This document shows positions 57,921-64,000 of a stretch of 64,000 bases of DNA, in pieces; positions within the stretch are counted from its first letter, which is position 1; each line of letters opens with the position of its first letter. The DNA is taken from assembly GCA_020726505.1 (NCBI GenBank), contig JAHLEZ010000007.1, forward strand, positions 2,542,001 through 2,606,000, given 5' to 3'. Under the pieces are notes generated by a model. That model made no database searches. It was given only the letters and a program-made list of their open reading frames with translations, and was not told where the DNA came from. A program made the position numbers and the translations under genes. Origin of the DNA: Leptodontidium sp. MPI-SDFR-AT-0119 (Eukaryota; Ascomycota; Leotiomycetes; Helotiales; Leptodontidiaceae).

Positions 57921-59973
57921 TCAATATGTGAAAGGGACCTTCCTCCACTTTTCTGTTTCCTCTGGGAGGGGGAAAGCTGGAAGATCCAGATGCTCAGGCT
58001 CAATGTACCAAGATATATCTCCACCACTTTTCTCGATATCCGTCACCCCGTTGCCTAGCCACCCAAGGATGTTGTAATCGTCAGACTCGTCCGCAAAGGT
58101 GTAAAAGTAATCTTCCCATCTCGGTGAACGCATGGTCTCAATAGCATGGCAGGTGCTCCCAGGCCAAATTCCTATGATGCGATCATTTCTCCGGTACCAC
58201 GACTTGCAGTCACCCATGAAGACGGTCCGTTTGAAGTAACCGTTGATGTGGCGTATCCAATCGCGAATTGCACGAGGCTTTATCTCCATGGAACCAATGT
58301 TTTCTTTCTGGATTTTTCGGATGCACTTGACAATGTAGTCGCCCTGACATTCCAGGATTTTCGTCGCGCTGCCAGCACCGACGGCGGTGTTCGCCCCCAA
58401 CATCATGAAATAATTGGGGAATCCGTCAACTGTCATCCCAAAATATGCTTCCGGATAATCCTTGTATCTCTCTTTCAGGTCTATGCCTGACGATCCGACA
58501 AAATCGTATTTCGGAGCTGCTCCAAAATCAAAACCGGTTGCACAGACAAGCACATCCAGCTCAACAATCATTCCATCCGTCAGTTGTACCCCTGTTGGCA
58601 AAACCTTCTCAATGTGAGTCGTAATGACATTCACATTGTCCTCCGTCAGTGCTTCGAGAAAGCCGGGGCCAGGTGTCAGTCGACGGCAACCTGGAGGGAA
58701 GCTGGGAATGAGGAACTCCGCCAACTCTGGTCTTTTGGCGAGACGAGTCTGCATAAGCTCCGTGAAGTATTTTTGGGCAGCGATAGAGCTCGCAGATCCT
58801 TTGAGGGTGACATCATACATCGTATTCCCTTCCGTCTCGATTGTTTTGCGGAATTTATGATACGCTTCTTTGTTTTCCACAAAGTAGCGTCGTTCTTCCG
58901 GAGAGTCTATTTATTAATTAGCTGTATTCAATTTCACCAGCTTGCAACGCAGATGGGAGATACATACGTGTAGTATCTGTCATCTGCAATTTTGTTGAAG
59001 CGCTTTCACCGAATGGTGTAGCAATCCAAGTCTTGCTTCGGATGAAACAACACAGGTGTGCACCCGGCAATTTCTGCAGGTTTGGAATGATTTGTATGGC
59101 ACTACTCCCAACTCCAACAACACCGATCTTCTTGTTGGAGTAATCGAACCTGCATGGAGTTAGGACTAGGTTAGGAATAAGACAAAAACGACAAGGCAGG
59201 GGCACTCACTTCTCATCCCATTCGGCTGAATGTACAATCTTACCCTTGAAATCCCACAGTCCCTCGACATCGGGCCAGCTGTGTTTGGTAAGGCCACCTC
59301 GAGCTCCAAGAACGATATCTGCTTCGTCTAAGAATATTTCTCCCGTGTTGAGGTTCTGGACTTTTATTTTCCTTTGTAAAAAAAAGTTAGTCAAAATTGT
59401 TGCATTAAGTGGATGTCCTTTTTCTTTTACCATTTCAGCTTCTTAGCATCCCAGTTCAGACCACAAACCTCGTGTCTGAGTTTGATATGTCGACCAACCG
59501 AGTATTTATCCGCGACGTATTCCAAATATTTTTGAATCTCTGGAGCGGTCGCGTACAATTGCGACCAGTTCGGGTTTGGTTCAAAGCTATAGACGTAAGA
59601 GTGTGCTGTGTGAACCATGTTAGCTACAACCTCTACCAACAATGGCTTCCAAGTCAAGGAACGTACCTGGGATATCGCAGCCGCAGCCTGGATAACGATT
59701 GGTCCACCAAGTTCCTCCGATACCATCCTCCATCTCGTATGTAGTGAGATCGACATTGCGAATCAATTCTGGAATTCGAATATTCAGATATATCCCTGAG
59801 AACCCTGCTCCTATCACAACCACTCTCAAAGGACGAAAGTTTTCTACTGGCTCTTCTAGGATAGGGCTTGCCTCCAAGATAGGTTGCGAACTAGCAGGTG
59901 CGGTTTCAGGTTTCGGAAGAGACCCATTTGCAGCAGGCTGCTTATTGTTCAAGGTTGGAGTTATGGTTGCCAT
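57921..59973 (-). CDS. type I Baeyer-Villiger monooxygenase (603 aa)
   Basis: Five exons: 59973-59667, 59605-59431, 59371-59210, 59149-58968 and 58906-57921. All introns are GT..AG and 58-64 nt. FAD loop GAGFSG is at residues 55-60 after a low-complexity N-terminus. GGTWWTNRYPGCGCDIP is the characteristic type I motif. The BVMO fingerprint FxGxxxHxxxWD is present as FKGKIVHSAEWD at about 59236-59270. The NADPH loop GVGSSAIQIIPNL follows, then ATGFDF. The C-terminus continues WPGSTCHAIETM..PRWEDY, as in fungal cyclopentanone/steroid-type BVMOs. It inserts oxygen beside a ketone to make an ester or lactone. The start is separated by 665 bp from the divergent esterase gene at 60639, suggesting a shared promoter. 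Confidence 0.94.
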
Positions 59974-60638
59974 GATGTGTAGAAGAAACTGTTTGGAAAG
60001 TGCAGTGATGGATGGATGTTGAGATGAGACAAAGGCAGTCAGGATATCTCTCTACTTAAGTCTTAAGTTCTTCTCACACTCATACATCATGTTATGCGGG
60101 AGGAAAGCATGCATATTCCTGCCTTACCCCAGATTCCTCTGCCGTTCCGAGATGATTATGATATTTCGGAGCAACAAGCGTTGTTCCTGGGCAAGAGAGC
60201 TAGATCTAGTCTCCTCTCCATAAACTTGGGTCTCCACAACTCACCATGACTTGTGTTCCGTGATTTCGGACGGCCCGGGAGGGTGCGCTTTGGGGTGTTC
60301 AATAGACTCCGGGAATCAGAATACACTAATTGTTCAGCTGATGAGACGCCAAAATAACGGAACCTGAAATATCTAACGATCTCTGGGTATCTACTACCGA
60401 AAGCTGTGCTTTTGGCTACCTGACAAGATCGATTGGCCGACCGCCTGGAAGTCACGGTCCCGGAACAACTGGCGCTGGCTGTCCTTGACCATTCATTACC
60501 ACTGCTTCCTGTGCCTTTCGCACATACTTAAGCCTGGCAGTGCTTATATATTCGCATACATAGGGCAAGAGCTCGGAGAACCAAGTTCCATTCAAATTGC
60601 GTTCTTATCAAGAAATTGCAAGTTGTCAAAGTGCGAAC
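59974..60638. promoter_or_regulatory. shared divergent promoter region, BVMO and esterase
   Basis: 665 bp between two start codons on opposite strands. No single palindromic operator stands out to me. The spacing fits a bidirectional promoter, common in fungal clusters. Confidence 0.4.
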
Positions 60639-61966
60639 ATGGCGGACTTTGAAAAAACCTTAGCTGAGAGCACCACTCGAGGCTCGAATAGCATCTCAGG
60701 GTGTGTGCTTGCTGCCGTTGATCAGAATGGTCAGTACGTGATTGTTCCCGCAATACTTGTCATGCTGTTGGAGACTTAGATCGTGACAGGCACGCTGATG
60801 CCCAAGTTTAGGAGACAAATTCTACAGCAAAGCTTCTGGTTACGACTCGGTCGCTGCTGATGCTTCCGAAATCAAACAGGATGGCGTTTTCTGGATAGCG
60901 TCCTGTACCAAACTGATTGGCACTATTGCTGCCTTGCAATGCGTTGAGCGAGGACAAGTTTCCCTTGACGAACCTGTTGAGCGCATTCTCCCCGAACTTG
61001 CCAAACTAAACATCATCAAACCATCCGAGGTGGCAACTGCTCCAGCGAGTCAGAAATTCATCCTGGAACCATCAACTAAGAAAATCACCCTGCGTCAGCT
61101 GCTGTCCCACACGAGCGGTCTCTCGTTAGATGTGAATTACCCTTTGATTCAGTCATGGCGCTCATCTCGACAAGAAAACGTGTTGGCACTGTCAGGAAAG
61201 CTAATGGATGCTTATCTGGTCCCTCTGTTATTCGAGCCTGGCGATGGTTGGGCGTATTCAGGAGGCATAGATGTAAGTAGAAAAGCTCCTGAAATGCAAG
61301 AAGACTGAATAACTGTATCTTTAGTTAGCTTGCGAAGCCGTCGCACGCTTGAACAAAGTTCCGTTAGAAGAATACCTCCAAGAACATGTCTTCGGTCCCC
61401 TAGGTATGAGCTCCACGACTTTCCGCCTGGAAAGGCACCCGGAGCTCGCAAATCGACGGGTGAAAACGACGAAAAGGACTGAAGCCGGAATCCTTGAAGA
61501 GGCAACATGCCTGTGGCCAGAACACGCTCCAGAGGACTGTGCCGGGGCGGGATTATACTCCACTAGCGATGACTACGCCAAAGTTCTCAGCGAATTGATC
61601 CGGGACAAGCCAACGGTACTGAAGCCCGAGACAATCAGCCTCATGTTTGCACCGCAGCTTGAGAGAGGATCTCAGGCGATGCGTGATCTCCACAACTACC
61701 CAATGGCCCATGCAATCACTGGCACTAAAGACGCCAATAACGCGATCAATTTTGGTCTAGGGGGATTGTACATTGAAGAAGACGTCGGGAATCATAAGAA
61801 GGACTCGCTTATTTGGGGTGGCTTGCCCAACCTATTTTGGTTTGCGAATCGTGCCCGTGGCACTGGAGCATTTTATGCCAGCCAAGTCCTCCCACCCGGA
61901 GACCCAAAGAGTATACAGCTGTCGCAGGAGTTCATAAAATATATTCACCGGACCAAGCAGTTGTAG
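60639..61966 (+). CDS. beta-lactamase-fold esterase/transesterase, LovD/EstB type (397 aa)
   Basis: Three exons: 60639-60729, 60812-61272 and 61325-61966. The introns have gtcagt...gtttag and gtaagt...ctttag. The catalytic SxxK motif is SCTK (Ser61-Lys64), in the context FWIASCTKLIGTIAALQ, typical of class C beta-lactamase-like esterases such as LovD. The second motif is Tyr179-Ser-Gly (WAYSGG). The C-terminal WGGLPNLFWFANRARGTGA is also family-specific. No signal peptide, so it is probably cytosolic. Members hydrolyse esters or transfer acyl groups in polyketide pathways. The position beside a BVMO suggests it acts on a related ester (inference). The length is standard. Confidence 0.92.
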
Positions 61967-63133
61967 TTAATGCCACGAATCTACTTCTTCTTCTCTTCTG
62001 CCTTTGTACTCCTGTCCTTCCGTCGAAAGTTGGTGTTAACTGCAGGACCTGGAAGGCTACATATGCCAGAAACTTGCCTCTGCATGAGTAAACGAGAAAG
62101 ATGCGAACCCTGTGTTCATTGAACTCTTGATACCAACCAACCACTACTGTAATGCAGCAGTTTTCGTAGACACATAAGAATTGAAGTCTCAAAAACAACC
62201 GTGAACTAGCCCAGTCACTGACAGATGTAAACCAAAATTCGTCACGCATGGGAAAACTGAATTTGTCTGGTTCACGATTGAGTTGTGGGCCTGTGGCAAG
62301 GTTCATAGCGTAAGCTATATATTTGGATCGCGGCACAAATCCAGTTCCTATTCGTAACCACAAGGTGCTGGCAGTGCAGCGCTAGATCGAGATGTCTCTC
62401 ATACCGAGCTTATGTTTCGAAGAATATAGAAGCATACGGTAGCGCATTGATCAGTCATGATGTCGTACTTGTCAAAAGTTTATTGAACCATCCGGATCGT
62501 GTGTGCTGGGTTTAAGCAGGAACAGCATACTTTCTCTCTACCTGCCAAAGTGACTAACCAGACCAGAACCCCTCTTAATAGTTTAGAGCCCTGGACCTTA
62601 GCACTTGCATTTCAGAGCTGCTCTCCGGTCTTGCATCGGAGTTTCGTTCCGGCCGCAGCTCGGATTCTACTTCCGGTTAACGTCGGAGCGTTCTTCCGGC
62701 CTGTCTGACTACAGATACCGGATGCGTAGATAGATACTGTTTAATAGCTTGAATTCTGTTTACCTAGGGCTACTTGGTACCATTCACAACAACTACTGTG
62801 TCAGCCTTACCGTTGATTCCGATAATTCCTCCCCGCAAGTGCCTGACTCTCAGTTGTCTCGGATGTGGGGAATCTGGGGTTGTTGTGGGGTTCCATAAGG
62901 GAAGTCTACGGAGGTAAGGAAGTGAAGATGGTAAAGAGGCTCAAGCACGAAATTTTTTTATTTGGGATTTAGTTTACCTTTCGCACTGATAAGTCCCACA
63001 AATCTGCACCATCTAATTGCCATCGAATAGCGACGAGGAAGAAGAAGAAGAAGAAGAAGAAGAAGAAGAAGAAGAAAAGTCAACGCATTGAACTTCCATA
63101 CCTACTCACAAACCCAACTCCGTCAGAAACAGA
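61967..63133. other. intergenic
   Basis: No supported gene. Ends with the GST leader carrying a (GAA)13 run. An open frame at 62499-62708 is not convincing. Confidence 0.45.
63038..63076 (+). repeat. (GAA)13 microsatellite in the GST leader
   Basis: 39 bp of uninterrupted gaa units ending 57 bp before the ATG at 63134. The position is within the likely 5' untranslated leader or core promoter. Confidence 0.9.
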
Positions 63134-63842
63134 ATGGGTCTCGTCGTCAACGGATCACCTCACTCGACATACTCGCAGATCGTCCTCATCGTTCTCGCCG
63201 AGAAGGGCGTCGAATCCGAGCTGCGCGAAATCGACTTCGCCGTCTCGGAGCACAAGCAACCCGCCTTCCTGAAGCTGCAACCATTCGGCCTGGTTCCTGT
63301 CCTCGAGGACGACGGATACTTTTTGTACGAGAGCAGAGCCATAGCCAAATACATCGCAAAGAAGTATGCGGGGCAGGGAACGAAGCTGATGCCCGAGGAA
63401 GCCGATGTGAAGGCGTACGGATTGTTCGAGCAAGCATGCTCAGTCGAGCACAGCTACTTCGAAAGCCCGGTCAGCGCAATCTGCTATGAGAAGATCTTCA
63501 AGTCGTAAGGGACCTCTCCGTTTAATTAGAACAGGAGAACGGGACAGACCACGCTGATGAAATAAAAGAATGCAGGGAATGGGCGCTACAGATGAGGAGG
63601 CCGTCAAGAAGCACGCTGCTAAGCTTGACGCAACTCTTGCTGTGTACGAGGGCATCTTGGCTCAGCACGCTTATCTCGCTGGAGATGAGCTGACGCTGGC
63701 GGATTTATTCCATCTGCCATATGGAACGATGGTTAGGGGACTGGGATTTACAGATGTCTTTGCTAAGTACCCTAATGTCGCCAAATGGTTCGATGCTCTT
63801 GAAGCGAGGGAGAGCTGGCAGAAGGTTAGTGGTGGAAAGTAG
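63134..63842 (+). CDS. glutathione S-transferase (214 aa)
   Basis: Two exons, 63134-63504 and 63569-63842, with an intron gtaagg...aataaaag (64 nt). This intron keeps the frame as KSMQGMGATDEE. The N-terminal thioredoxin fold reads VVNGSPHSTYSQIVLIVLAE, then FGLVPVLEDDGYFLYESRAI: cis-Pro in LVPVLED and the glutathione-binding ESRAI. The C-terminal all-helical domain contains ELTLADLFHLPYG, the conserved N-capping Asp region. It resembles fungal phi/theta-like or EF1Bgamma-like GSTs. A cytosolic detoxification or conjugation enzyme. It may belong to the adjacent oxidative cluster or be independent. Confidence 0.92.
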
Positions 63843-64000
63843 CTTTTCGGATGCCTACGAAGCAGAGGTCAGAACGTCAAAAACCAATCAATCATTCAGA
63901 AAAAGACAGGAGTTCATGTTCAATATCTCCAATCCGAACCTTGCGTGATGAAGACCCGCAGTCGCCCGAATGCGCAAGATGAACAAAACGCCGCCCTCCA
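63843..64000. other. 3' flank of GST gene, window end
   Basis: No feature beyond the expected 3' untranslated region. Confidence 0.4.

Overview
The window reads as a chromosome segment of a filamentous ascomycete (Pezizomycotina). Genes carry short introns of 47-82 nt with GT..AG ends. Secondary-metabolism and redox families are common. A dispersed, unlinked 5S rRNA gene is present. The AT-rich blocks contain transposons whose reading frames are destroyed by C-to-T / G-to-A changes (TAG/TAA in place of CAG/CAA, TpA-rich, CpA-poor), the signature of repeat-induced point mutation (RIP). I cannot name the species from sequence alone.

Layout. 0-4 kb: an intact alpha/beta hydrolase and a frameshifted zinc-free MDR enoyl reductase, with a duplicated promoter block upstream of the reductase. 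4-14 kb: AT-rich island with two solo LTRs (each with its own 5-bp target duplication) and a complete 7.55-kb Copia element (LTRs 5921-6178 and 13215-13471, target duplication GGCTA). Its gag-pol is RIP-dead, but an antisense, spliced Cys-rich ORF near its 3' end is still open. 14-22 kb: a gene island with a DUF3425 paralogue fragment, an SDR, a bZIP-DUF3425 regulator with tandem palindromic repeats upstream, a hypothetical gene and an AMID/FSP1-like flavoprotein. The flavoprotein sits behind a second copy of the promoter block. 23.5-34 kb: a large RIP island with a decayed DUF3435 tyrosine recombinase (minus strand), a hAT transposase interrupted by a solo Copia LTR and by a small non-autonomous LTR element, and a Tad-like LINE. 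34-45 kb: islands of ordinary sequence with a RecQ-type helicase remnant, a CorA-like transporter, an un-RIPped LINE tail, a Tc1/mariner remnant, a 5S rRNA gene, a multipass membrane protein and a Lys-rich gene whose 5' half is RIP-damaged. 45-51 kb: RIP island with a second copy of the small LTR element and a second decayed DUF3435 recombinase (plus strand). 53-64 kb: a compact gene group of FMO, dienelactone hydrolase, type I Baeyer-Villiger monooxygenase, LovD/EstB-type beta-lactamase-fold esterase and GST.

How it fits together. The right-hand group has the enzyme set expected for oxidising a ketone to an ester or lactone and hydrolysing it, plus an FMO and a GST. Two gene pairs share divergent promoters, which suggests coordinated expression (inference). 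The left-hand island has a bZIP regulator whose upstream repeat motif recurs upstream of the neighbouring SDR. The two DUF3435 recombinases belong to the superfamily that includes Starship captains. They point outward, away from the central repeat zone and towards the two gene islands. Whether either island is or was cargo cannot be decided from this window.
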